Shown: piece by piece, positions 1 through 8,741 of the stretch
How positions within the stretch are numbered: position 1 is the stretch's first letter
How the letters are laid out: the number at the start of each line of letters is the position of its first letter
DNA from: an uncultured Pelagibacteraceae bacterium
GTDB taxonomy: Bacteria > Pseudomonadota > Alphaproteobacteria > Pelagibacterales > Pelagibacteraceae
Assembly (NCBI GenBank): GCA_902613755.1
Contig: CACMIH010000001.1
Span: forward strand, 124,001-188,000
DNA: 64,000 bases
Direction of reading: 5' to 3'
Position numbers and translations under genes: made by a program
Notes under the pieces: model-generated
Told to the model about the DNA's origin: nothing
Databases searched by the model: none
What the model saw: only the letters and a program-made list of their open reading frames with translations

Positions 1-1
1 A

Positions 2-724
2 ACAACTTTCTTTTTCGCTAAATGGAGTATTTTTTTTAAAACAATGCAAAGTAAATCAAATTTATTTTATTTATTTATATCTGGTTTTTTAATTTTTAAT
101 AATTGGGGTGTTTGGATATATGCTATTGCGACTAACAGAATTATAGATGCCAGTTTTGGATATTTTATAATGCCTATTTTAAGCGTAATGCTAGGTTATT
201 TATTTTTTAGAGAAAAACTTAATAAAAAAAGAATTTTTTCAATTCTGTTAGTTGTTTTATCAATTCTTTTTTTGACAATTGTAAGCATTAAATCTTTACC
301 TTGGGTTGGAATAATTGTTGCTTTGAGTTGGAGTTTTTACAATCTTGTAAGAAAGAAAATTAATGTAGATACAGATGTTGGTCTTTTAATTGAAAGTTTA
401 TTTATATTACCATTTGCATTGATTGTTTTTTATTTAATTGTAAATCAAGGGTATAACGATTTTCAATTATCTGATCCACCGATGATGTTATTTATTTTTC
501 TTGCAGGACCAATGACAGTGATACCTTTGTTTTTATATGTTAGAGGTGTTGAATTATGTGGTTTAGGACCAGCTGGAATGATTTTTTACATTACACCAAC
601 GTTACAGTTTTTATTAGGATATTTTTATTACAATGAGCCTTTTTCAATCTCAAAATTAGTTAGTTTTATTTTTATTTGGATTGCTGTAATTATATATTTG
701 AAAGATTTGCATGAAACAAATTAA
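2..724 (+). CDS. rarD: RarD-type EamA-family permease, 5' truncated
   Basis: Integral membrane protein of the drug/metabolite transporter superfamily. The reading frame is open to the left edge of the window, so the N-terminal part lies outside; a methionine at base 44 is probably internal. About 240 residues are visible against roughly 300 for the family. RarD-like features are the NWGVWIYAIATNRIIDASFG stretch, then GYFIMP, and a later RKKI after a helix pair. At least seven hydrophobic segments are visible. The family was named for chloramphenicol sensitivity, but the real substrate is generally unknown. Its stop overlaps the start of the following transglycosylase gene. Confidence 0.8.
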   Translation, partial: TTFFFAKWSIFFKTMQSKSNLFYLFISGFLIFNNWGVWIYAIATNRIIDASFGYFIMPILSVMLGYLFFREKLNKKRIFSILLVVLSILFLTIVSIKSLPWVGIIVALSWSFYNLVRKKINVDTDVGLLIESLFILPFALIVFYLIVNQGYNDFQLSDPPMMLFIFLAGPMTVIPLFLYVRGVELCGLGPAGMIFYITPTLQFLLGYFYYNEPFSISKLVSFIFIWIAVIIYLKDLHETN

Positions 725-1712
725 TTTTTTTATATTTTTTATATTAATTTCTATTAATTATTCATTAGCTGATATCAATAAAGAATTTGAAATTTGGAAA
801 TTAAATTTCAAAAAAATTGCTCTAGAAAACAATATTTCAGAACAAACTTTTGATATAGTTATGTCTGATACTAAATTTTTATCAAATGTAATTAAATATG
901 ACAGGTATCAACCAGAATTTTATGAAGATACCAAAACTTACATTTCAAAAAGAACATCATCAAAAAAAGTTTCTTTAGGAAAAAAATTTTATGATAAAAA
1001 TTCAAAACTAATTAATTTAGTTGAAAATAAATTTGAAATCGAAAAAGAACTACTATTAGCACTTATGGGAATTGAGACAAATTTTGGAACATATGTAGGA
1101 AAAATGGATATTTTATCTTCTTTAGCAACTTTAAGCTTTGATAAAAGAAGATCAGAATTTTTTACAAATGAGCTTTTAATTCTTTTAAAATTAATAGAAA
1201 ATAAACAAATTGATTATAAAACTTTATATGGATCATGGGCGGGCGCGTTTGGTTTTTTCCAATTTATGCCATCTACAATGAAAAATTATGCAATTGACCA
1301 TGATGCCAACGGGTACATAGATTTAAAAAATAATAATGATGCTTATGCATCAGCATCAAATTACTTAAATCAAATAGGATGGAAAAGTAATAATCCTTGT
1401 TTCTTTAGAATAGATTTATCTGAGGACATACCAAGTAAATATTTAAATATTTCAGCAAAAAAACTTCATGATAAAAAAAAATTAAAATATTTTAGAAAGT
1501 ATATCAAAAATAATAATCAAATAGATAAAAGGTTTAATAAATTTAATGTAGCAATTATAACTCCAGATAAAGATATAATACCTGATGCTGAAACGTTAAA
1601 TCCAGCTTATATTGTTTTTGATAACTACGAGATAATTTTAAAATGGAATAGATCATTGAGATTTGCTCTGGCTGTTTGCACATTAAAAGATAAATTTAAA
1701 AATGAACTTTAA
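711..1712 (+). CDS. mltB: MltB-like lytic murein transglycosylase
   Basis: Predicted periplasmic enzyme that cleaves the MurNAc-GlcNAc bond of peptidoglycan with 1,6-anhydro product formation. An N-terminal hydrophobic signal (residues 3-20) is followed by an SLT_2 type domain. The catalytic glutamate is likely E122 in MGIETNFG. The family signature SWAGAFGFFQFMPST follows, with a DANGYIDL loop and an NYLNQIGW motif. At 333 residues it is of usual length. The start overlaps the transporter stop by 14 bases and the stop overlaps the RlpA-like gene, so it belongs to a cell-wall run with the RlpA-like lipoprotein and DacA. Confidence 0.88.
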   Translation: MKQINFFIFFILISINYSLADINKEFEIWKLNFKKIALENNISEQTFDIVMSDTKFLSNVIKYDRYQPEFYEDTKTYISKRTSSKKVSLGKKFYDKNSKLINLVENKFEIEKELLLALMGIETNFGTYVGKMDILSSLATLSFDKRRSEFFTNELLILLKLIENKQIDYKTLYGSWAGAFGFFQFMPSTMKNYAIDHDANGYIDLKNNNDAYASASNYLNQIGWKSNNPCFFRIDLSEDIPSKYLNISAKKLHDKKKLKYFRKYIKNNNQIDKRFNKFNVAIITPDKDIIPDAETLNPAYIVFDNYEIILKWNRSLRFALAVCTLKDKFKNEL

Positions 1713-2463
1713 AAAAATTTTATTACTCCTTTCTATATTTTTTTTATCAGCTTGTAATCAATTTGATAAAAATAATAAATCTTTAGTCTATATTAGCGAT
1801 CAAAAATATAGTAACACAGGATTTGCTTTAATCTATGATGATGAATTAAAAAAGGAAAAAAAAATATCTAAAAAAATTGACAATAGATCTCTTTTAATTT
1901 TTCATAATAAAATTAAAAAAAATTCATTTGTTAAAATAACAAATCCAGTTAATAACAAATCAATCATTGCAGAAGTGATCTCAAATAATGTTAAATTTTC
2001 TGATTTTTATAACTCAGTTATTACAAAGAGAATTTCCGAAGAACTATCTCTTGATCCAAATGAACCTTATATTGATCTTGTTTTAATCTCTAAAAATTCA
2101 ACGTTTGTTGCTAAAAAGGCAAAGACTTTCGATGAGGAAAAAAAAGTAGCTGAAAAAGCTCCAGTAGACGGAATTATTATAGACAACTTAGGTAAAGAAA
2201 AAGAAAATGAAATAAAAATTATAAAACATAAATTTTTATATTCAATAAAGATTGCAGATTTTTATTATAAAGACTCCGCTGAAAATATGGTTAATAGAAT
2301 AAAAGATGAAACAAATGTAAAAAAATCTGTAATTAAGAAACTATCTAAAACTAAATATAGGGTATTATTGGGACCATTTAATGATATAAAAAAACTAGAA
2401 AAATCATTTAATGAAATTAAGATATTAAATTTTGAAAATATAGAAATAATTAAAGATGTTTAG
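1702..2463 (+). CDS. rlpA: RlpA-like lipoprotein with SPOR domain
   Basis: Outer-membrane lipoprotein candidate: an N-terminal hydrophobic stretch ends in a lipobox (LSAC, Cys18). Residues about 60-130 resemble a double-psi beta barrel (VKITNPVNNKSIIAEV), and residues about 180-253 form a SPOR repeat (YSIKIADFYYKDSAENM ... YRVLLGPF) that in this family binds denuded septal glycan. The usual RlpA DRGP segment around the catalytic aspartate is not recognisable, so enzymatic activity is doubtful. It overlaps the transglycosylase before it and the carboxypeptidase after it, the usual rlpA-dacA order of alphaproteobacteria. Confidence 0.75.
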   Translation: MNFKKILLLLSIFFLSACNQFDKNNKSLVYISDQKYSNTGFALIYDDELKKEKKISKKIDNRSLLIFHNKIKKNSFVKITNPVNNKSIIAEVISNNVKFSDFYNSVITKRISEELSLDPNEPYIDLVLISKNSTFVAKKAKTFDEEKKVAEKAPVDGIIIDNLGKEKENEIKIIKHKFLYSIKIADFYYKDSAENMVNRIKDETNVKKSVIKKLSKTKYRVLLGPFNDIKKLEKSFNEIKILNFENIEIIKDV

Positions 2464-3607
2464 AATATTATTAATTTTGATTTTTTTAAATCTTTCATTT
2501 GTAAATAATTCAAAAGCTAATTTTGATGTAAAAGTAAGAACAGCAATATTGCAAGATTATCATTCTGGTGAAATTCTTTATGAAAAAGAACCTGATATTT
2601 CTATTTATCCAGCATCTATGACAAAAATAATGACAGCTATTATTGCTTTTGATCTAATAAAATCAGGAGATCTTAATTTAGATGAAAAATTTATAATATC
2701 TGAAAAAGCATGGAGATTATCTACATCAGGTTATTCTTCTATGTTTATAATGGTAGGTGATCAAGTGTCAGTAGAAAATTTATTAAAAGGCATAATTGTT
2801 GCTTCAGGTAACGATGCATGTATTGCCTTAGCAGAAGGTATAGCAGGTACTGAAGACGAATTTGCAATTTTAATGACCGCTAAAGCAAAAGAACTTGGCA
2901 TGGAAAATACAAATTTTTCTAATTCATCTGGAATAAATGACCCTGATAATTATTCAACCGTAAGAGATATTTTAAAAATGTCTAGATATTTAATTAAAGA
3001 ACATCCAAAATTTTATAAAATGTTTGCTGAAAAAGAATTTACTTGGGATAGAACTGGAGGAGATCCAATTACTCAAGGCAACAGAAATCCTTTGCTTTAC
3101 AAAAATCTTGGAGCAGATGGCATCAAAACCGGCTATTTAGCTGTTGAAAAATATTCCTTGGCTTCATCTATTGACAGAAATGGTAGAAGATTAATTGCAG
3201 TTGGCAGTGGTTTTAACTCAAAAAATTCTCGATCTAGAGAAAGTATAAAATTACTTACATTTGGTCTAACAAACTATGATCTTGTTGAAATAGCTAAAGC
3301 CAATGAACCTTTTCATAAGATTGATGTATGGTTAGGAAAAGAAAATAATGTGTCAGCATACACAAATGAAGATGTTTATAAAACAATCAAAAAAGCTAAA
3401 AAAAAACTTTTAAAAGTTGTTGTCAAGTATGATGGTCCAGTAGAAGCACCAATTAAAAAAGACCAAAAAATAGCCACATTAAGAGTCGTTTACGATCAAG
3501 AACTGATCGGGGAATATGATTTGCTTTCATCAAAAGAAATTAAAAAAGTTAATTTTTTTACAAGACTAATAAAATCAATTAATTATTTAATTTGGGGTGA
3601 TGTCTAA
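2456..3607 (+). CDS. dacA: D-alanyl-D-alanine carboxypeptidase (penicillin-binding protein 5/6 type)
   Basis: Removes the terminal D-Ala of peptidoglycan stem peptides in the periplasm. A signal peptide (about residues 1-21) precedes an S11 peptidase domain with all three active-site motifs: SMTK (Ser54, Lys57), SGN (117-119) and KTG (224-226). A C-terminal beta-rich PBP5-type domain follows (about 285-365), ending in a hydrophobic/amphipathic tail that may sit on the inner membrane. The length of 383 residues is typical. It lies between rlpA and tmk with short overlaps on both sides, suggesting cotranscription. Confidence 0.93.
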   Translation: MFRILLILIFLNLSFVNNSKANFDVKVRTAILQDYHSGEILYEKEPDISIYPASMTKIMTAIIAFDLIKSGDLNLDEKFIISEKAWRLSTSGYSSMFIMVGDQVSVENLLKGIIVASGNDACIALAEGIAGTEDEFAILMTAKAKELGMENTNFSNSSGINDPDNYSTVRDILKMSRYLIKEHPKFYKMFAEKEFTWDRTGGDPITQGNRNPLLYKNLGADGIKTGYLAVEKYSLASSIDRNGRRLIAVGSGFNSKNSRSRESIKLLTFGLTNYDLVEIAKANEPFHKIDVWLGKENNVSAYTNEDVYKTIKKAKKKLLKVVVKYDGPVEAPIKKDQKIATLRVVYDQELIGEYDLLSSKEIKKVNFFTRLIKSINYLIWGDV

Positions 3608-4214
3608 AAAACCCATCATTGTCTTTGAGGGTATAGAGGGCAGTGGTAAAAGTCACCATATAAATAAAGTATCTAAATATTTAGATAAGAAAAAAATTAG
3701 TTATGTAAAGATAAGAGAACCTGGTGGAAGCATTAACTCAGAAAAAATAAGAAGATTAATCTTAAATAAAAAATCTAATTTTAACATACAAACTGATTTA
3801 CTTTTATATTTAGCAGCACGTAGTGAAAATATAAATCTTATAAAAAAATCTTACAAAAAAAAAATTATTTTAATTGATAGATTTGTAGACTCAACTATTG
3901 CATATCAGCATTATGGTATGGGAGTTGATTTAAAAATTATAAATATTTTAAATAAATTTTTACTAAAAAATATTAAAGTCAACTTTACATTTCTTAATGT
4001 TGTAAATAAAAAAAATCTTTTTCAAAGACTAAAAAAAAGAAGATCTTTAAATAGGTATGACCAATTTGATATGAATTTTTATAATAATGTACAAAGAGGT
4101 TTTTTAAAATTGGCTAAATTAAGTAAAAAATCATATAAAATAATCGATTCAAATTTAGATATAAAAAAAAATGAAGATTTGATTATAAATCAACTCAAAA
4201 AATTAATTATATGA
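3600..4214 (+). CDS. tmk: Thymidylate kinase
   Basis: Phosphorylates dTMP to dTDP with ATP in the cytoplasm. Motifs are the P-loop (EGIEGSGKS near the N-terminus), the dTMP-binding REPGGS, and DRFVDSTIAYQ. I chose the ATG at 3600 over an in-frame GTG three bases earlier because GGGG just upstream gives a plausible ribosome binding site. About 204 residues, normal for the family. It overlaps the dacA stop and its own stop overlaps the start of holB; tmk-holB-metG-tatD is a very common bacterial gene order. Confidence 0.93.
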   Translation: MSKKPIIVFEGIEGSGKSHHINKVSKYLDKKKISYVKIREPGGSINSEKIRRLILNKKSNFNIQTDLLLYLAARSENINLIKKSYKKKIILIDRFVDSTIAYQHYGMGVDLKIINILNKFLLKNIKVNFTFLNVVNKKNLFQRLKKRRSLNRYDQFDMNFYNNVQRGFLKLAKLSKKSYKIIDSNLDIKKNEDLIINQLKKLII

Positions 4215-5140
4215 ATTTAGATCCCTCAACTCAAATAAATTTGTTTGAGCATAAAGAAATTTTTAATCAATTATATAAATTATCTAAAAAAGATATATTG
4301 CCTAATAAAATTCTTTTATCTGGTGAAAAAGGTATTGGGAAATCAACATTGGCATATCATCTAATTAATTTTGTATTATCAGAAAATGAAGAACACGCCT
4401 ATGATTACGAAAATAAAAAAATTAATCCTAAAAATAAGTCATACAAACTTATACAAAATAAATCTAACCCAAATTTTTATTTAATTGATGTTCAAGAAGA
4501 TAAGAAAAATATTGATATTAATCAAATTAGACAATTGATAATAAATCTAAATAAATCATCTTTTAATAAAAAAAAAAGATTTGTTCTGATTGATAACATT
4601 GAATTTTTAAACATAAATTCCATTAATGCATTATTAAAAGTTTTAGAAGAACCTAATGAAAATATAAACTTTATTTTAATTAATAATAATAAAAGAGTAC
4701 TACCAACTCTCAAATCTAGATGTTTAAATTTCAAAGTTTTTTTAACAAAAGATCAGTCTATTAGAATTGTTAATCAATTACTAAATGATGACATAAATAC
4801 TATTATTAACAATAGGTTATTTGATTATTATTCAACTCCTGGAAAATTATTTAAATTAATTAGCTTATCTGAAGAATATAACTTAGATTTTGTAAATTTT
4901 GATTTAAACACAACTTTAAAAACTATTATTAAAAATAAAATTTATAAAAAAGATAAATCAATAATTGAAATTATTTATTCTTTTATTGAACTTTATTTTA
5001 GAAACAATATATCTAGTGAAAATATTAGTTTACTAAAGTCATACCATTACTTTTTAGAAAAAATTAATAACACTAAAATTTATAATTTAGATGAGGAAAC
5101 TTTGTTTATGGAATTTGAGGATAAAATACTAAATGGATAA
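4211..5140 (+). CDS. holB: DNA polymerase III delta' subunit
   Basis: Clamp-loader subunit, an AAA+ ATPase-fold protein. A Walker A motif (GEKGIGKST) is present, as are a Walker B-like segment (KRFVLIDNIEFL), the sensor-like NALLKVLEEP motif and an SRC motif (LKSRCLNF). The four cysteines that bind zinc in many delta' and tau subunits are not seen. The last about 100 residues are poorly conserved, as is usual. The gene overlaps tmk by 4 bases and metG by 8, in the classic tmk-holB-metG-tatD cluster. Confidence 0.85.
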   Translation: MNLDPSTQINLFEHKEIFNQLYKLSKKDILPNKILLSGEKGIGKSTLAYHLINFVLSENEEHAYDYENKKINPKNKSYKLIQNKSNPNFYLIDVQEDKKNIDINQIRQLIINLNKSSFNKKKRFVLIDNIEFLNINSINALLKVLEEPNENINFILINNNKRVLPTLKSRCLNFKVFLTKDQSIRIVNQLLNDDINTIINNRLFDYYSTPGKLFKLISLSEEYNLDFVNFDLNTTLKTIIKNKIYKKDKSIIEIIYSFIELYFRNNISSENISLLKSYHYFLEKINNTKIYNLDEETLFMEFEDKILNG

Positions 5141-6674
5141 AACTTTTTATATTACCACACCTATATACTACCCCTCAGCTAAACCTCATATGGGTCATGC
5201 ATATTCAAGTATTATCGCAGATTTTTTCGCAAGATTTAAAATAATTGATGACTATAATGTTCATTTTCTTACAGGCACAGATGAACATGGTTTAAAAATT
5301 CAAAGATCTGCAGAAAAAGCAGGGAAGGAGCCTCAAATATTTTGTGATCAAATTAGTGAAACCTTTAGGAATCTTTCGGATACTTTGAATTTATCAAATA
5401 CTGATTTTATAAGAACTACAGAAGTTAGGCATAAAAAAACTGTTCAACATCTTTGGAATGAACTCGAGAAAAATGATGACATATACTTATCAAACTATTC
5501 TGGGTGGTATTCGGTATCAGATGAAGCCTTTTATAACGAAGACGAAATCGAGGAAGTGGATGGAAAAAAAGTTTCTATATCATCAAAATCTTCTGTTGAA
5601 TGGATTGAAGAAGAGTCCTATTTTTTTAGACTCTCAAAGTGGGAAAAAAAATTATTAGATTATTATGAAAATAATCCAGATTTTATTTCTCCACAATCAA
5701 GAAAAAATGAAGTTATTAGCTTTGTAAAGAGTGGTCTTAAAGACCTTTCTGTAAGTAGAAAAAGTTTTTCATGGGGTATACCTGTTCCAAGCAATAAAAA
5801 CCATGTGATATATGTTTGGCTAGATGCTTTAACAAATTATTTAAGTGCATTAAATTATCCAAATGAAGATGATGATTTGTTTAAAAAATTTTGGCCAGCC
5901 TCAATACATTTAATAGGAAAAGATATACTTAGATTCCATGCTGTTTATTGGCCTGCTTTTTTATTAGCAGCAAAAATTGATTTACCAAAGAGAGTTTATG
6001 GTCATGGGTGGATATTATCAGGGGAAGAAAAAATGTCTAAATCTAAAGGGAATATTCTTGATCCACTTGAAATAATAAAAGAGTATGGTCTAGATCCTTT
6101 GAGATACTATTTAATTAAAGAAGTTTCTTTTGGCAATGATGGAAATATATCTCAAGAAAGACTAGAGGATTGTATTAATAGTGATTTAGCTAACAATTAT
6201 GGAAATTTATGTCAGCGTGTAACTACTTTTGCAATAAAAAATTGTGATGGAAAAATTCCATTAGAAGTTAAATTTAGTGATGAGGATTTATTGATACTAA
6301 ATAAGTATAAAGATAATTTAGACAATATTAGGTCGCAAATTGATAATCAAAATATTAATTTTTATATTGACTATATTGTAAATTCACTTTTTGAAGCTAA
6401 CAAATATTTCAATGACCAGGAACCATGGAAAAAGAAAGACGATATAATTAGATTAAATACTATTGTTTACACTACTTTAGAAATTGTAAGAAAAATAAGT
6501 TTTTTACTATATCCAATTATTCCGGAATCTTCTTTAAAGGCATTAAAGATTTTTAACATAGAAGAAAAAAATATAAAATTAGATTCAGTTTCTAATAACG
6601 AGTATTTAACAAAAGGTAATAATATTAATAAAATAGACATACTTTTTAAAAAAATAGAGAAAAACAATGATTGA
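5133..6674 (+). CDS. metG: Methionyl-tRNA synthetase
   Basis: Class I aminoacyl-tRNA synthetase charging tRNA-Met. The HIGH signature appears as HMGH (residues 19-22) and the KMSKS signature as EEKMSKSKG near residue 302. The connective region lacks the zinc-binding cysteine clusters, so this is a zinc-less form, and there is no C-terminal dimerisation (Trbp111) domain. A length of 513 residues fits the short alphaproteobacterial type. It overlaps holB and tatD. Confidence 0.95.
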   Translation: MDKTFYITTPIYYPSAKPHMGHAYSSIIADFFARFKIIDDYNVHFLTGTDEHGLKIQRSAEKAGKEPQIFCDQISETFRNLSDTLNLSNTDFIRTTEVRHKKTVQHLWNELEKNDDIYLSNYSGWYSVSDEAFYNEDEIEEVDGKKVSISSKSSVEWIEEESYFFRLSKWEKKLLDYYENNPDFISPQSRKNEVISFVKSGLKDLSVSRKSFSWGIPVPSNKNHVIYVWLDALTNYLSALNYPNEDDDLFKKFWPASIHLIGKDILRFHAVYWPAFLLAAKIDLPKRVYGHGWILSGEEKMSKSKGNILDPLEIIKEYGLDPLRYYLIKEVSFGNDGNISQERLEDCINSDLANNYGNLCQRVTTFAIKNCDGKIPLEVKFSDEDLLILNKYKDNLDNIRSQIDNQNINFYIDYIVNSLFEANKYFNDQEPWKKKDDIIRLNTIVYTTLEIVRKISFLLYPIIPESSLKALKIFNIEEKNIKLDSVSNNEYLTKGNNINKIDILFKKIEKNND

Positions 6675-7428
6675 TTCACACTGTCATCTAGATCATGAAC
6701 CATTATTAAGTGATTTATCTAATGTATTACAAAGATCAAAAGAAGTGGGTATAGAAAAATTACTTACTATCTCTACTTCGTTTGAAAGTTTTTCTAGAGT
6801 TAAAGATTTAATTAATAAAGATGAAATGATCTATGGTACTGTTGGCATTCATCCTCATGAAAGCTCCAGAGATATTATCACTTCAAAGCAGATCATTGAA
6901 TGTCTCAACGAAAACTCAAAAATTATTGGAATTGGAGAAACCGGGTTAGATTTTTATTATAATAATAGTGAAAAAGACAAGCAGATATCAAGTTTTAAAG
7001 AACATATAGATGCATCCATAAAAAGCAATATTCCATTAATTGTTCATTCAAGAGATGCAGAAAAAGAAACTTTTGAAATTTTAAATGAATATAAAAATGA
7101 AAACCTTAAAATTTTGATGCATTGTTTTACTGGGTCTAAAGAATTCTCAGAAAAATTAATGACTTTAAATTCATTCTTTTCAGCAAGCGGTATCATTACT
7201 TTTAAAAACTCATTGGATTTACAAGATACATTCAAATCTATTCCAATGGATAATATCTTAATTGAGACAGATAGTCCTTTTTTAGCACCCGTTCCCAAAA
7301 GAGGAAAAAAAAATGAACCATCATTTATTGATTTTACCGCTGCAAAATTAGCTGAAATTAAAAATATATCTAAAGTAGATCTTATTAAAAAAACTACAGA
7401 TAACTTTAATAAACTATTTTTTAATTGA
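6667..7428 (+). CDS. tatD: TatD-family metal-dependent hydrolase/DNase
   Basis: TIM-barrel amidohydrolase-fold protein; family members are 3'-5' exonucleases on DNA. Metal-binding motifs in order are DSHCHLDH (residue 3 on), a GETGLDFYY strand with the bridging Glu, VHSRDAE, MHCFTGS and ETDSPFLAP. The 253-residue length is typical. The start overlaps metG by 8 bases, matching the common metG-tatD pairing, and the metallo-hydrolase gene follows directly. Confidence 0.92.
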   Translation: MIDSHCHLDHEPLLSDLSNVLQRSKEVGIEKLLTISTSFESFSRVKDLINKDEMIYGTVGIHPHESSRDIITSKQIIECLNENSKIIGIGETGLDFYYNNSEKDKQISSFKEHIDASIKSNIPLIVHSRDAEKETFEILNEYKNENLKILMHCFTGSKEFSEKLMTLNSFFSASGIITFKNSLDLQDTFKSIPMDNILIETDSPFLAPVPKRGKKNEPSFIDFTAAKLAEIKNISKVDLIKKTTDNFNKLFFN

Positions 7429-7433
7429 AATTA

Positions 7434-8204
7434 ATGAAATTTATTATTTTAGGATGCGGTAGTTCAATGGGTGTACCAAGACCAGATGGTTTTTTTGGAA
7501 ATTGTGATCCTGATAATAAAAAAAATTATAGAACAAGATGTTCAGCTTTAATAAAAACTACAGACGAAAATATTCTTATAGATACATCTCCTGATCTACG
7601 GCAACAACTTTTAAGACATAAAATTAAAAAAATTAATAAAGTATTATATTCTCATATGCATGGTGATCAAACACATGGTATAAATGATTTAAGGTCCTTT
7701 TATCTTAATTCAAGAAAACAATTAAATGTTTATGCGGACAAACATACTTCTAAATTATTAAAAAAAACATTTTCATATATATTCACTACTTACTCTAAAG
7801 AATATCCTGCTACATTAAAACTCAATAAATTACCAAAGAAAATATTTACGAAAAATAATAATAAAAAAATTGGTATTCAATCAATCATTGTAGAACATGG
7901 TAAAGTTAAATCAAATTGCTTTATTATAAATAAAAAATTAGCTTATATAAGTGATGTAAGCAAAATTTATAAAAAAGATTATAAATATTTTAAAAATCTT
8001 CAATATTTAATCATTGATTGTTTATGGTATAATTTTCATCCATCACACTTTAATTTAGAGTCCTCACTAGCTGTAATTAAAAAATTCAAACCTAAAAAAG
8101 CTATTCTTACAAATTTATCGCCAGTATTAGATTATAAGGTTCTTAAAAAAATTTTACCTAAAAATATCATTCCAGCACATGATGGATTAACTATAAACTT
8201 ATAA
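7434..8204 (+). CDS. MBL-fold metallo-hydrolase (PhnP-like)
   Basis: Metallo-beta-lactamase-fold hydrolase commonly found directly after tatD in alphaproteobacteria. Features: an N-terminal GCGSSMGVPRPDGFFGNCDP segment typical of the PhnP-like group, the metal-binding motif SHMHGDQTHG, a later IVEHGK, DCLWYNFHPSHFN and a final PAHDG. PhnP itself is a cyclic phosphodiesterase; the substrate here cannot be read from sequence. I prefer the ATG at 7434 to a TTG at 7425. Its end overlaps, tail to tail, the last bases of the glutathione peroxidase gene on the other strand. Confidence 0.85.
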   Translation: MKFIILGCGSSMGVPRPDGFFGNCDPDNKKNYRTRCSALIKTTDENILIDTSPDLRQQLLRHKIKKINKVLYSHMHGDQTHGINDLRSFYLNSRKQLNVYADKHTSKLLKKTFSYIFTTYSKEYPATLKLNKLPKKIFTKNNNKKIGIQSIIVEHGKVKSNCFIINKKLAYISDVSKIYKKDYKYFKNLQYLIIDCLWYNFHPSHFNLESSLAVIKKFKPKKAILTNLSPVLDYKVLKKILPKNIIPAHDGLTINL

Positions 8205-8741
8205 GATATTTTCTATAGCTTTAATTATTTTTTTTGACATTGGTTTTGTCATTGATGCAAAAGTATCTTCTATCTTGCCTTCTTTATTAATTAGAATTTT
8301 ATGAAAATTCCATTTAGGGACAGCAGATTTTCCATGATTTTCTTTTGCCCATTTAAAAATTTCATGTGAATTTTTACCTTTTACCTCTGTAATAGTTGTA
8401 AGAGGAAAGTTAATATTGAAATTTACTTCACAAAACTCTTTTACATCTGAATCATTACTCTTTTCTTGATTAAATGAATTAGATGGAACACCAAGAACAA
8501 TCAAACCTTTTTCTTTATATAAATCCCACAATTCCTGTAATTCATCATATTGTTTAGTAAACCCGCAATAACTTGCTGTATTCACAACTAAAATAACTTT
8601 ATTTTTGTAATCTTTAAAATTAATTGTCTCACCAGTTATACTCTCTATGCTGAAGTCATGAATTTTTTTTTCATAGTTTGCACTAGCTGAAGTTTTAAAA
8701 AAAAACATAATTATAGATGCCAGAAATATTACTTTTTTCAT
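8199..8741 (-). CDS. Exported glutathione peroxidase (Cys type)
   Basis: Thiol peroxidase of the glutathione peroxidase family, reducing hydroperoxides. A signal peptide (about residues 1-22, ending ASA) suggests periplasmic location. The peroxidatic cysteine is Cys59 in NTASYCGFT, in the place of selenocysteine. The remaining tetrad residues are seen in SNSFNQE (Gln) and KWNFHK (Trp, Asn). Bacterial homologs often use thioredoxin rather than glutathione. It is cotranscribed with nhaA: the nhaA stop overlaps its start by 4 bases. Confidence 0.9.
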   Translation of the reverse strand: MKKVIFLASIIMFFFKTSASANYEKKIHDFSIESITGETINFKDYKNKVILVVNTASYCGFTKQYDELQELWDLYKEKGLIVLGVPSNSFNQEKSNDSDVKEFCEVNFNINFPLTTITEVKGKNSHEIFKWAKENHGKSAVPKWNFHKILINKEGKIEDTFASMTKPMSKKIIKAIENIL

